Positions 24,609-32,978 of a stretch of 64,000 nt of DNA are shown here, in pieces. The translations under genes and the position numbers were made by a program. The stretch is from NCBI GenBank assembly GCA_019873645.1, contig JAIOAX010000023.1, forward strand, positions 16,730 to 80,729, read 5' to 3'. Within the stretch, counting starts at the first letter, position 1. Every line of letters begins with the position of its first letter. This DNA is from Chloroflexota bacterium (GTDB taxonomy: Bacteria > Chloroflexota > Anaerolineae > B4-G1 > SLSP01). The notes beneath the pieces were generated by a model. The model worked only from the letters and a program-made list of their open reading frames with translations, had not been told where the DNA came from and did not search any database.

Positions 24609-26327
24609 TCAGTCCCAGTGAAATTCTTCCAACGACGAGCCGCCGATAAACTCGCGCAGGATCGAGTTTTCCGGCACCTGATCGGGGTTCGCAGGTAAAA
24701 ACCATTGTAAGAAGGTGAGCAGACGTTTCGCTTCCACCCACTGCCGGGAATCGGAATCCACCTGCAACAGGAGCGGCTCGGCCAGCGGCTTGAGCACCGA
24801 AAGCTCGTAAACCAGGGCCGAGTTGAACATCACATCGGCGTTTTCCTGATAAGGGAAGATATGACGTTTCTCGCCACGGCGGACGCTTTCCCAGCGGGCA
24901 ATGGTCTCGGCGGCATTGTACCCGCGCGTGCGCGCGTCACGGGTGATGCGCCGGATCAGGCGCGTATCGGTCGTCGGCACGCGGTTATGGCGATCCAGAT
25001 TGAGCTGCGTGAGCGCGGAAACGTAGATGCGGAAGAGCGCCTCAGGCGGCAGTGTGTAGATGAGGTCAGGGTTGAGGCCGTGAATCCCTTCGACAATCAC
25101 AATCTGTCCGGGGCGCAGACGCGCTTTAGCCCCGGCTTCGCGTTTGCCGGTGAAGAAATTGAAGCGGGGGAGTTGTACTTCGTCGCCCTGCAACAACGCC
25201 TGGAGTTGGGCGTTAAAGAAGGGAATATCCAACGCCTCAAGAGCCTCGAAGTCATAGTCGCCGGTCTCGTCGCGGGGGGTGTCTTCACGGTTATGAAAGT
25301 AATTATCCAGTTCCAGTGCAAAAGGGCGGATGCCGTGCGCCAGCAACTGCACCCCGAGCCGTTTGGAAAAAGTGGTCTTGCCGGAAGAGGAGGGCCCGGC
25401 GATGAGAACCACCCGCACAGCAGCACGCCGATCCCAAATCTGGTCGGCGATGTCGGAGATGCGGTGTTCATGGAGCGCCTCGGAGACCAGGATTGTCTTG
25501 TTCAATTCGCCGCGGGCCACGATCCGGTTCAATTCGCCGACACTTTCGGTGCCGAGCAAGCGCAACCATTGTCCGTACTCGCGGAACACGGAAAGCAATT
25601 GTGGGTTCTGTTGAATCGGTTGCAGGTGGGGAGGAGCGTGGCGTTGCGGGAACTGCAAGATGAAGCCATCTTCCCAACACAGCAGCCGAAAAAATTTCAG
25701 ATAGCCAGTCGAGGGCACCATGTAGCCGTGGAAATAGTCTTGATAGTCCTCCAGCGCGTACATCTGGAGATAGGTTTTCTTGTTGCGTTCCCGCTCCTGG
25801 AAAAGTAAAACTTTATCGGTTTCGCCGCGTTTCTCGAAGATTGCCAGAGCCTCTTCCAGCGGCAGGTTCAGGCGGACAATCGGCAGATCGGCTTCCACCA
25901 TCCGCCACATTTCAGCGGCCAACGCCTGTAATTCGGCTTCGGTGAACGGAGCGCGGTTGCGCACCTCACAAAAGTAGCCGCCGAAAGGCAAGGAGTGATC
26001 CACGAAAATCTCGACCCCGGGGAAAACCTTGCCCGCCGCTACTACCATCAGGAATGACAGTGAACGCCGATAGACCCGCACACCGTCGGATTGCGACAGA
26101 TCCAGTGGTTCGACTTTGCAGTCTCGCTTGATGGGATAGGTCAGTTCGCGTAGTTTCCCATCCACCAGCGCCACGATGTAAGGCACCGGTGGATCCGGAA
26201 ACGCTGCCCGCAAAAATGTCTCGACGGTTGTTCCCAGAGGGCCTTCGAGGGTCAGATCGCCCGGCAGCGTCACCTGCACTGTATCGCGGGGTTGTGCGAT
26301 TCTTACATTTGATTCGCTCATCGTCAT
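24609..26327 (-). CDS. Nucleoside kinase (uridine-kinase type) with N-terminal TGS and ThrS-like domains
   Basis: The 572-residue protein has a TGS domain at about 15-80, then a region that mirrors the threonyl-tRNA synthetase second (editing) domain. The catalytic HSxxH of ThrS is replaced by SLSFL, so editing chemistry should be lost. The C-terminal half is a uridine kinase/phosphoribulokinase domain with P-loop GPSSSGKTT (311-319), LELDNYFHNREDTPRDETGD and IVIVEGIHGLNPDLIY. It should phosphorylate uridine or a similar nucleoside in the cytoplasm. This fusion is known in many bacteria, but its specific role is not established. It is followed after 12 bases by the zinc-ribbon/TPR gene and has its own promoter. 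Confidence 0.9.
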   Translation of the reverse strand: MTMSESNVRIAQPRDTVQVTLPGDLTLEGPLGTTVETFLRAAFPDPPVPYIVALVDGKLRELTYPIKRDCKVEPLDLSQSDGVRVYRRSLSFLMVVAAGKVFPGVEIFVDHSLPFGGYFCEVRNRAPFTEAELQALAAEMWRMVEADLPIVRLNLPLEEALAIFEKRGETDKVLLFQERERNKKTYLQMYALEDYQDYFHGYMVPSTGYLKFFRLLCWEDGFILQFPQRHAPPHLQPIQQNPQLLSVFREYGQWLRLLGTESVGELNRIVARGELNKTILVSEALHEHRISDIADQIWDRRAAVRVVLIAGPSSSGKTTFSKRLGVQLLAHGIRPFALELDNYFHNREDTPRDETGDYDFEALEALDIPFFNAQLQALLQGDEVQLPRFNFFTGKREAGAKARLRPGQIVIVEGIHGLNPDLIYTLPPEALFRIYVSALTQLNLDRHNRVPTTDTRLIRRITRDARTRGYNAAETIARWESVRRGEKRHIFPYQENADVMFNSALVYELSVLKPLAEPLLLQVDSDSRQWVEAKRLLTFLQWFLPANPDQVPENSILREFIGGSSLEEFHWD

Positions 26328-26347
26328 TCTTCCCTTTCAACTCCGAG

Positions 26348-26375
26348 AGTATACCGTTTTCGGGGGTTTTGTAAA
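26348..26375 (-). promoter_or_regulatory. Promoter of the TGS-kinase operon
   Basis: On the minus strand TTTACA (26370-26375) and TATACT (26348-26353) are 16 bases apart, about 20 bases before the start codon. Confidence 0.6.
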
Positions 26376-26417
26376 GCCGGATTTTTCTCGAAATGTTAAA
26401 AAATCTCGGAAAAACCC

Positions 26418-26446
26418 TTGAAAAAGTGCCCGTCTTGTGTTATGAT
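26418..26446 (+). promoter_or_regulatory. Promoter of the small cysteine-protein gene
   Basis: TTGAAA (26418-26423) and TATGAT (26441-26446) are exactly 17 bases apart. The leader is about 96 bases. It is back to back with the kinase promoter. Confidence 0.65.
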
Positions 26447-26548
26447 AGGCTTTGTTTTACAGGCTCTCCCAAACAAAGAGAGCTTCACATAGCAAGCATT
26501 TTCTCGGAACACATCTTTGTTTTGAGAGAGGCAACCATATAAGGCGAA

Positions 26549-26914
26549 ATGTATCCAGATAGTGAGATTCTTTTCCCCCCTCGTTGTATCCAACAACTGC
26601 GGGATCTGCGCGGCCCAAAATGGCAACACCTAATCGAGCGGGTGGCTTTTTTGCCCCACAACCACGAAGAAGTGCTGGCTTTTGGGCTGATGATGATCAA
26701 GTTAGGGAGCTGTTTGACCTGCGACCTTGACAGTTATCGCGCCTCACTGGGATGTTGTACGTGCGCCCGCCGCACCATCGGCGGCTTCAAGGGGGACGAT
26801 GACGCGCTGCTCGAGCTTTATGAGAAGTCGCTTCAGGATGTTCAAGCCTACCTCAGCAAAGAACAACCGTTAGCCGTGGCCGTGTTGCTTGAAGACCGTT
26901 CCCCCAGACAATGA
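26549..26914 (+). CDS. Conserved-looking small protein with clustered cysteines, function unknown
   Basis: I do not recognise this 121-residue protein. It has an amphipathic, helical look, codon use like its neighbours, and a cysteine cluster CLTCDLDSYRASLGCCTCAR that could bind a metal or an iron-sulfur cluster. There is no signal peptide or membrane helix. A near-consensus promoter lies about 100 bases upstream, but only a weak AAGGCG ribosome-binding site is seen. It ends 15 bases before the glycosidase gene, so the two are probably cotranscribed. The coding call rests on promoter, spacing and composition. Confidence 0.6.
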   Translation: MYPDSEILFPPRCIQQLRDLRGPKWQHLIERVAFLPHNHEEVLAFGLMMIKLGSCLTCDLDSYRASLGCCTCARRTIGGFKGDDDALLELYEKSLQDVQAYLSKEQPLAVAVLLEDRSPRQ

Positions 26915-26929
26915 CCCGCTGATGTCAGT

Positions 26930-28525
26930 ATGGCCCGGCGACTCTGGCCCGTCCTTATTCTCATCCTCTTCCTGATTCTTGCGTGGTTATCTCCCGACCC
27001 GCGCGCGCGGTTGTTTGCCGTGACCGGCGAAGAACGGCCGCTCCCTCAGTTGCGCGGCCTGGTACAGTGGGCTTTTCGTTGGACGCGCCCGTTGCCGCGC
27101 ACGGCGGACGCTGCTGCCGTCGCCTACACCGATCTCCCCCCCTTCGGCGTGAATACTTTCCTGGAACAAGAGGTAGAGCCGGAAAAGCGCGCGCGTTCCC
27201 TGCAAATGATTGCCGACGCCGGCTTTCATTGGATTCGTCAATCGTTCCCCTGGTACGACATCGAGATCCACGGCAAGGGCGATTTTGAAGACCGCCGCCA
27301 TGAACCGTATCGCTCGGCCTGGGACAAGTACGATAACATCGTGACCCTCGCGGAGCAGTATGGCTTGGAGATCATCGCCCGGCTGGAAGCGCCGCCCGCC
27401 TGGAGCCGCCACGACGGTACGGCGCGCGGCGCGTTCGGCCCGCCGGACAACTTCGCGGATTACGGCGACTATGTCGGCGCCGTGGTCTCCCGCTACGCCG
27501 GACGCATCCGCTTCTACCAGATTTGGAACGAACCGAACATTTACCCGGAATGGGGCAATCAGCCGGTGGACCCCGAAGCGTACACAGAGCTGCTGTGCCT
27601 GGCTTATGCGCGCGTCAAGGCCGCCGATCCGCAGGCCGTCGTCATCAGCGGCGCGATGGCCCCTACCACCGAACTCGGCACGTGGAACCCGACGTATGCC
27701 GGCAATAACCTGATGGACGTGCTCTTCTTGCAGCGGATGTACGACGCGGGCGCGGGCGCATGCTTCGACATTATGGCCGTCAACGACTACATGCTTTGGT
27801 CTGGCCCTACCGACCGCCGCATGCGCCCCACACAGAACCAGGTCAACTTTTCACGTCCGCTGTGGGTGCGCGACGTGATGGTCGCCAACGGGGATGCGCA
27901 CAAGCCCATCTGGATCAGCGAGATGAACAGCAACGCTGCGCCGGAAGGCATCGAGGCACGCTATGGGCAGGTCACTCTGGAGCAGCAGGCACGCTATGCG
28001 CCCTTAGCCTATGAACGCATCCAACGCGAATGGCCCTGGGCCGGCGTGACGACGGTGTGGTTCTTCAAACGTGCATCCGATGCAGAGCGCGATCAGCCAT
28101 TCTACTACTTCCGCATGGTCGAGCCGGATTTCACGCCGCTGCCCGTCTATGAGAGCCTGTCCACCTACCTCAACACGCTGGAGCCGACGCTTTACGCGGG
28201 ATGCCATCAGGAGACGAGCTGGCAACTGACCTATACCGGCGCGTGGGATGAGATCGCCGCTCCCACCGCCGTGCTCGGTCGGTACCGCGCCGCGACGCTG
28301 CCTGGCGCGACCGTCACCTTCACCTGGGAAGGTCGTGTGTTCACCCTCACACCGGGACCGGGAGAGGGCACCCTGCGCGTCACCGATACAGCGGGGCGCA
28401 GCCGTGAGCTGCGTTTGCGCGGTAAACCGGTTGTGTTGTCCCGACACCTCAGCGTACAGCGCGAAACCCTCACCCTCACCGTCGTCAGCGGAACGATCAG
28501 CCTTGACGCATTTTCCATCCGTTAA
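26930..28525 (+). CDS. Membrane-anchored clan-A glycoside hydrolase (GH39/GH5-like)
   Basis: The 531-residue protein opens with a signal anchor (VLILILFLILAWL). A TIM-barrel glycosidase domain follows (PFGVNTFLEQEVEPEKRARS, GFHWIRQSFPWYDIEIHGKG). The general acid/base Glu lies in FYQIWNEPNIYPEWG (about residue 200) and the likely nucleophile Glu in PIWISEMNSNAAPEG (about 329). A beta-sandwich tail of about 100 residues ends the chain. It should retain configuration while cleaving a beta-glycoside outside the cell. Family number and substrate cannot be settled by eye. It is common in Chloroflexota near envelope-glycan genes. Confidence 0.82.
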   Translation: MARRLWPVLILILFLILAWLSPDPRARLFAVTGEERPLPQLRGLVQWAFRWTRPLPRTADAAAVAYTDLPPFGVNTFLEQEVEPEKRARSLQMIADAGFHWIRQSFPWYDIEIHGKGDFEDRRHEPYRSAWDKYDNIVTLAEQYGLEIIARLEAPPAWSRHDGTARGAFGPPDNFADYGDYVGAVVSRYAGRIRFYQIWNEPNIYPEWGNQPVDPEAYTELLCLAYARVKAADPQAVVISGAMAPTTELGTWNPTYAGNNLMDVLFLQRMYDAGAGACFDIMAVNDYMLWSGPTDRRMRPTQNQVNFSRPLWVRDVMVANGDAHKPIWISEMNSNAAPEGIEARYGQVTLEQQARYAPLAYERIQREWPWAGVTTVWFFKRASDAERDQPFYYFRMVEPDFTPLPVYESLSTYLNTLEPTLYAGCHQETSWQLTYTGAWDEIAAPTAVLGRYRAATLPGATVTFTWEGRVFTLTPGPGEGTLRVTDTAGRSRELRLRGKPVVLSRHLSVQRETLTLTVVSGTISLDAFSIR

Positions 28526-28534
28526 ACCCTTTAC

Positions 28535-28565
28535 TCGTAATTCGCAATTCGTAATTCGTAATTCT
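28535..28565. repeat. AATTCGTAATTC short-period repeat
   Basis: Tandem phrase CGTAATTCGCAATTCGTAAT and on, between the glycosidase and flavodoxin genes. The phrase returns at 29147-29170 after the flavodoxin gene. Confidence 0.6.
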
Positions 28566-28586
28566 CATACCTCTGGAGGCAGAACC

Positions 28587-29093
28587 ATGGTACGGGTTTT
28601 AGTCACCTATTTCAGCGCAACCGGCAACACCAAAGCATTGGCCGAGGCCGTAGCGGAAGGCGTGCGTTCGGTGGAGGGGGTCGAATGTGTGCTCAAGACC
28701 GTTCCACAGACCACCAACGCTGATTGGTTGGCAGCCGACGGAATCATTGTCGGTTCGCCTACCTATTTTGGGCAGATGGCGTCGCGGGTGAAGCAAATGT
28801 TCGATGCCACCGTGGCCATCTACGGCAAACTGGAAGGCAAAGTCGGCGCGGCCTTCACCACGTCCGGCGGTGCGGGATGCGGCCACGAAATGACGAACAT
28901 GTCTATCCTCACTGCAATGTTGGTGGCCGGGATGGTGGTGCAAGGGACGACGCAGGGGCCACACTTCGGCGCCTTTGCTGTAGGAGCGCCGGATGAGAAA
29001 GCCTTGCAGCAGGCCCGCGAAATGGGCGTCCGCGTGGCAACATTATGTAAGCGACTAGCTATCAGCGGTCAGCTATCAGCGGTCAGCGATTAG
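28587..29093 (+). CDS. Flavodoxin/WrbA-like NAD(P)H:quinone oxidoreductase
   Basis: The start at 28587 (MVRVLVTYFSATGNT) follows CTGGAGG; the longer upstream frame runs through the previous gene and is rejected. The 168-residue protein has the FMN phosphate loop SATGNTKAL, the DGIIVGSPTYFGQMASRVK loop and AAFTTSGGAGCGHE, matching the flavodoxin/WrbA fold. It should bind FMN and reduce quinones or act as an electron carrier. The last dozen residues (LAISGQLSAVSD) are encoded by the first unit of the 35-base tandem repeat, and the stop codon is the first codon of the second unit. The real C-terminus of the ancestral gene has therefore been replaced or extended by repeat DNA. Confidence 0.88.
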   Translation: MVRVLVTYFSATGNTKALAEAVAEGVRSVEGVECVLKTVPQTTNADWLAADGIIVGSPTYFGQMASRVKQMFDATVAIYGKLEGKVGAAFTTSGGAGCGHEMTNMSILTAMLVAGMVVQGTTQGPHFGAFAVGAPDEKALQQAREMGVRVATLCKRLAISGQLSAVSD

Positions 29094-29143
29094 CTATCAG
29101 CGGTCAGCTATCAGCGGTCAGCGATTAGCTATCAGCCGTCAGC
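29056..29143. repeat. 35-base tandem repeat (TAGCTATCAGCGGTC)
   Basis: Two full 35-base units (29056-29090, 29091-29125) and a partial third unit to 29143. Each is built from the phrase AGCTATCAGCGGTC twice plus AGCGAT. It overlaps the end of the flavodoxin gene. A single inverted version lies at 8461-8525. It is not a CRISPR array because there are no unique spacers. Confidence 0.9.
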
Positions 29144-29146
29144 AAT

Positions 29147-29170
29147 CCGCAATTCGTAACTCGTAACTCA
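29147..29170. repeat. AATTCGTAACTCGTAAC repeat
   Basis: Related to the repeat at 28535-28565. It ends just before the start of the APH-like gene and leaves no clear ribosome-binding site for it. Confidence 0.5.
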
Positions 29171-29174
29171 CCCT

Positions 29175-30146
29175 ATGCCACCTTTGCTTCCCGTCATCAC
29201 TACCTGGGCCGAGTGGGGCCGTATGTTCACCAATGTTCCACAATGGGCAGCCGCCGTGCGGGAAATCTGCCGCCGTCATCATATCCCGGTGCAGCACGTG
29301 ACCGCCGGCTTTCCGGGCACCAATGCCGTGTTTGTTGTGGATGATGCCTGCGTCGTCAAAATCTACGCCCCATTCTGTCCCGAGGATTTTGAGCTGGAGT
29401 GTGAGTTATACACACTCCTGGGCAATGGTTCAGCTCTTCCCGTGCCGGCCCTCATCGCCCAGGGGGTTCTTGAGGATCAAATGCGGTGGCCCTACATCAT
29501 TACGGAGTTTAAGCCCGGCATCCCCATCCGAGAGGCCAGAGCGCACATTGCCCATCGTCAGCGGGTGCGCCTTGCAGCGGCTCTGGGTGAGATGATTCGT
29601 CATCTTCACCACATACCGGTGATGCAGCTTACAACACTGGATCCCACGCCGGCCGGTTGGCGGGCATTGGTACGGCAGCGCGCAGCGCAAGCCGCTCTCC
29701 CCACCCAATGGGAAGACATCCTTCCCGCTGCAGTCGCCGCCGAAATTCCGGGATTCCTGGCCTCGGTGTTAGCCGCTGACGACGAGGCGCCGGTGGTGCT
29801 CATGAACGGCGACTTAACCGAAGATCATATCCTCCTGGAACAGGATGGCGGCAAGTGGCGCGTTTCAGGGCTCATTGACTTTGGCGATGCGCTCGTCGGA
29901 CAGAAGGAATACGAATGGGTCGCGCTATGGTTTAGCGGTCTGGATCGCGATTATGAATGTCTGGCAGCGTTTATGGAAAGCTATGATGCCCGTATCAAGC
30001 TGGACGACGACTTCTTCACCCGGGCAATGGCCTACACTTTTATCCACGAATTTGCAACAGACATTTTAGCCACGACGCTTAAAATACTGGGCAACCCACC
30101 CATCGCCTCAATCAAAGAATTGCAGGCGCTCCTGTGGCAGGGATAA
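29175..30146 (+). CDS. Aminoglycoside phosphotransferase (APH)-family kinase
   Basis: The 323-residue protein has a protein-kinase-like fold. The N-lobe has VFVVDDACVVKIYAP (the Lys of the ATP site) and the Glu-bearing FELECELYTLLG. The catalytic loop is MNGDLTEDHILL (a variant of HGDLHxxN, with Asn for the first His). The metal-binding loop is GLIDFGDALVGQKEYEW. The family phosphorylates antibiotics, choline, fructosamine or other small alcohols and amines; nothing here points to one substrate. An alternative start at 29223 is possible because repeat DNA sits where the ribosome-binding site should be. It acts in the cytoplasm. Confidence 0.82.
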   Translation: MPPLLPVITTWAEWGRMFTNVPQWAAAVREICRRHHIPVQHVTAGFPGTNAVFVVDDACVVKIYAPFCPEDFELECELYTLLGNGSALPVPALIAQGVLEDQMRWPYIITEFKPGIPIREARAHIAHRQRVRLAAALGEMIRHLHHIPVMQLTTLDPTPAGWRALVRQRAAQAALPTQWEDILPAAVAAEIPGFLASVLAADDEAPVVLMNGDLTEDHILLEQDGGKWRVSGLIDFGDALVGQKEYEWVALWFSGLDRDYECLAAFMESYDARIKLDDDFFTRAMAYTFIHEFATDILATTLKILGNPPIASIKELQALLWQG

Positions 30147-30157
30147 CCAAAGGCCTA

Positions 30158-30186
30158 TTGAGCATATCTTGATTTTGGAGTATACT
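30158..30186 (+). promoter_or_regulatory. Promoter of the hybrid histidine kinase gene
   Basis: TTGAGC (30158-30163) and TATACT (30181-30186) are 17 bases apart. A GAAGGAG ribosome-binding site follows ahead of the ATG at 30241. Confidence 0.65.
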
Positions 30187-30240
30187 AAATGTGTAAGCTG
30201 GTTTTGTAATGTTTGTGAGGGGCTTTGAAGGAGTGCGTTT

Positions 30241-31803
30241 ATGAGCGAAATCATTGTGATCATCAACGATGACGCGGCCGAGGGGCAGTTCTTGACCGAG
30301 GTGTTAACGTCCCATGGCTACGTCGTGCATGTCCTCTCCAAAAACAATCTAGCGCAAGTATCCCTTCCTGGATTTGTACCTGACCTGGCAATTGTGGATG
30401 TCCGGTGTATCGAAGTATATCCGCATCTCAAAGCCCTGCTTGAAAGTTCTGTGCCGGTCATCTTCAGCGGTACTGTGGATGTAACCCTGGATCGTGAGAA
30501 AATCTTCACTCTCGGCGGTGTGGATTATCTGGCGAAACCCTTCCAACCGGCCGAAGTGTGGGCGCGCGTAGAGACCCACTTGAAGTTACAACGCTTACAA
30601 AAGCAAAATCTTACCCGGGAAGCGCAATTGCACGCCGCTATCGCCGCCCGTCAGGAAGCTGAAGCCGCCTTGCAGAACCTCAACGCTGTCCTGGAACAGC
30701 GGATCATCGAAAGTACCGCCACCCTGCACGCCTCGGAGGCCATGTTTCGCTATCTCCTGACCCGCGCTAATGACGGGTATGTCATCGTAAACGAACAGGA
30801 GCAGGTACTCTACGCCAACACCAAAGCGCAGACCTATCTGGGGCTGACGCGCGAGATAGATAAAAATGCCCCACCGACATTTATGGAACTGGTAGCGCAG
30901 CAATACCGGCGCGAGCCTCAGGCGGCCTGGGCGATGTGGCCCAAAAAGATGTTCATCAACAAAGTACCGGTGCCGCTGTACCTGGTCTCCCCGGAGACGG
31001 CGCATGCCAGAGCCTTCTGGTTACAGGTGGAGATGTTGGACATTGCCGCCGGACTGGATACGCAGGCCGGACGCATCATCTGTCTCAGGGACATTACCGA
31101 AAAGACCACTTTGCAGGAGGAATTGAGCCGCTTTCATTCGGTGATTGCCCACAAACTACGCACACCGCTGGTTCCCCTCTACACCGGCTTGAACTTCCTG
31201 GTGGAGCAGATACCCAGGCTTTCCCGCGATGATATCCTGATGTTTGTGCAGAGTGCCGCCGAAGGCGCAGAACACCTTTATAAAGAGATCGAAGAAATCG
31301 TGCGCTATCTGGATACGCCGCGCATCGCGACTCCGGAAACGGCTTTCCCCCTGGCGAACTTTGTGACGCTGGTTGCTAATATCAGCCAGGACTTGGCGCT
31401 ATCGGATGTCACCGTGACGGTTGCCGAAGCGTTGCAGGAACGGCGTCTGATGCTCTCGCAGTGGAGTCTTGAGGTGATCTTGTGGGAGATTCTGGAGAAT
31501 GCCAAGAAATTCCACCCACGCAATATGCCGGTGGTGACGATTGATGTTGCGCCTGATGGGGCAGAACAGGCCCGAATTCAGATCGGGGACGATGGCTTGA
31601 CGCTGCCTTTAGAGCAGTTGGTGCGCATGTGGATGCCCTATTATCAAGTGGATAAGTTCACCACCGGCCAGATTGCCGGTATGGGATTAGGCCTCTCGAT
31701 GGTCGCCCAACATGTTTGGAGTGTGGGCGGTACCTGCCGCAGCTTCAACCGGGAGGATGGCCCCGGCATTGTGATCGAGCTGGTGCTCCCCTTACAAGAA
31801 TGA
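30241..31803 (+). CDS. Response-regulator/PAS hybrid sensor histidine kinase
   Basis: The 520-residue soluble protein has an N-terminal receiver domain at 1-115 with phospho-acceptor Asp53 (PDLAIVDVRC) and Lys99 (DYLAKPF). A coiled coil spans about 118-165 and a PAS domain about 165-285 (NDGYVIVNEQEQVLYANTKA, then GRIICLRDITEKT). The HisKA helix has the phosphorylated His304 in SVIAHKLRTPL. The HATPase domain has N-box WEILENAKKFH and G-box GMGLGLSMVAQH. There are no membrane segments, so the signal is cytoplasmic. The domain order (receiver first) suggests it acts downstream of another kinase and passes the signal on. No partner regulator lies beside it. Confidence 0.9.
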   Translation: MSEIIVIINDDAAEGQFLTEVLTSHGYVVHVLSKNNLAQVSLPGFVPDLAIVDVRCIEVYPHLKALLESSVPVIFSGTVDVTLDREKIFTLGGVDYLAKPFQPAEVWARVETHLKLQRLQKQNLTREAQLHAAIAARQEAEAALQNLNAVLEQRIIESTATLHASEAMFRYLLTRANDGYVIVNEQEQVLYANTKAQTYLGLTREIDKNAPPTFMELVAQQYRREPQAAWAMWPKKMFINKVPVPLYLVSPETAHARAFWLQVEMLDIAAGLDTQAGRIICLRDITEKTTLQEELSRFHSVIAHKLRTPLVPLYTGLNFLVEQIPRLSRDDILMFVQSAAEGAEHLYKEIEEIVRYLDTPRIATPETAFPLANFVTLVANISQDLALSDVTVTVAEALQERRLMLSQWSLEVILWEILENAKKFHPRNMPVVTIDVAPDGAEQARIQIGDDGLTLPLEQLVRMWMPYYQVDKFTTGQIAGMGLGLSMVAQHVWSVGGTCRSFNREDGPGIVIELVLPLQE

Positions 31804-31852
31804 CATAATCTTTTACCTCTCAAAATGTGACGGTAAGGCCAATTTCCGTGAT

Positions 31853-31882
31853 CCTGGCGAAGGTTCAAAAAACCTTCGCCAG
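31853..31882. terminator. Hairpin between convergent genes, likely terminator
   Basis: A perfect 13-base stem CCTGGCGAAGGTT/AACCTTCGCCAGG with a short A-rich loop, sited between the histidine-kinase and GH26 stop codons. The T-run is weak on both sides, so termination strength is uncertain. Confidence 0.6.
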
Positions 31883-31887
31883 GGTTT

Positions 31888-32967
31888 CTAGCGGCTGATC
31901 CGGTAATGGCCGTCCTCGTCTATCATCACATCTTCTCTTGCCAGGACTTTCTCGCTCGCCATAAGCGCCTTGATTCTTTCCGGCCCATTGTCCCACAGCA
32001 CGAGATTGCCCCACGGCATATACCAGGTCCAGCGGTTCTGCTTTTCCAGTACATCGAGACGCGGTGGCGGGGCACATTCGCCTATGGCTATGGGTTTGCC
32101 GTTCGCCAGCTTGAGCAGGTCGTCATGATGCGATGGTTTCCAGTCATCCCAGTAGATGTCGGCCGCCAGCACGTCCACGTAGTCGTGGCCGGGCCAGAAC
32201 ACTTCATAAGGGAATGCCTCATCGCCGGGAATGTCCCGTGGCGCGTTGGTGTTCCACACCCAAATCAGGTTGTTCAGGCCGTGGTGCTTGACGTAATAGT
32301 CGTACATCATGACCCACAGCTTCTTGAAACCGTTCTCCCCCGGGTGATTGCACCACCAGAACCACACCCCGTTCATTTCGTGATAGGGTCGCCATAACAC
32401 CGGCACATGAGCATCCTGGAGCTGTTGGAGATACCCGGCGATGACATCGGCCTGTTGTTTCCAGGCGCGGTTCAGGGGCGTTCCGTCTGTTGTCAGTGCG
32501 GCCCATTCTTGCGGTGTGGGGCGGTTCTCCATCGTCCAGATTTGTCTTCCATCGCAACAATCGCCCCATCCCGGCGGACAGGCATGCCACATCAAGGTGA
32601 TGATGAAGCCCTCACGGTGCCTTGCAATGGCGTTCCGCACCAGTTCTGCGCGTGCCGCGGCCGGCTTCAGCCCGGTAAAACGTACCTGGCGCGATTTCGC
32701 ATCCTCAACAGAGGCAATTTCACCCGGAGCGGAGAGATTCAGCGGCCCGCAGTGCTGAAAAGCGTGCGGTTCAGCCCCTTGATAGCAGAAGCTAAAGTCA
32801 GATCCCCAGACGATGGGATATTTCCCGGTCAGCTCCTTGACGATGTCGGTATACTTCGAGCCGCTGGCGATGAAGTTATGCTGCCCGGACAGCAGATACC
32901 GCCCCTGGACCGCATATAGGAATTCGAGCAGTCTTCTGGCTTCGGATGTTGCCTTGGGATTGGTCAC
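31888..32967 (-). CDS. GH26-family glycoside hydrolase (mannanase type)
   Basis: GTG start after AGGAGGG, only 11 bases past the methyltransferase stop. The 359-residue protein has GH26 hallmarks: YLLSGQHNF near the N-terminus, the acid/base Glu in VLWRPYHEMNGVWFWW and the nucleophile Glu in KPIAIGECAPPP. ITLMWHACPPGW and IWVWNTNAP are also typical. The family cleaves beta-mannans or related beta-glycans with retention. No signal peptide is present, so it should act in the cytoplasm on imported oligosaccharides. It is the last gene of a four-gene operon whose other members form a corrinoid methyl-transfer system, which is unusual company. Confidence 0.88.
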   Translation of the reverse strand: MTNPKATSEARRLLEFLYAVQGRYLLSGQHNFIASGSKYTDIVKELTGKYPIVWGSDFSFCYQGAEPHAFQHCGPLNLSAPGEIASVEDAKSRQVRFTGLKPAAARAELVRNAIARHREGFIITLMWHACPPGWGDCCDGRQIWTMENRPTPQEWAALTTDGTPLNRAWKQQADVIAGYLQQLQDAHVPVLWRPYHEMNGVWFWWCNHPGENGFKKLWVMMYDYYVKHHGLNNLIWVWNTNAPRDIPGDEAFPYEVFWPGHDYVDVLAADIYWDDWKPSHHDDLLKLANGKPIAIGECAPPPRLDVLEKQNRWTWYMPWGNLVLWDNGPERIKALMASEKVLAREDVMIDEDGHYRISR

Positions 32968-32978
32968 CGGGGCCCCTC

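Noticed and set aside
29056..29143. Possible CRISPR array
   Set aside because: Units are contiguous with no unique spacers, and no cas genes are present.
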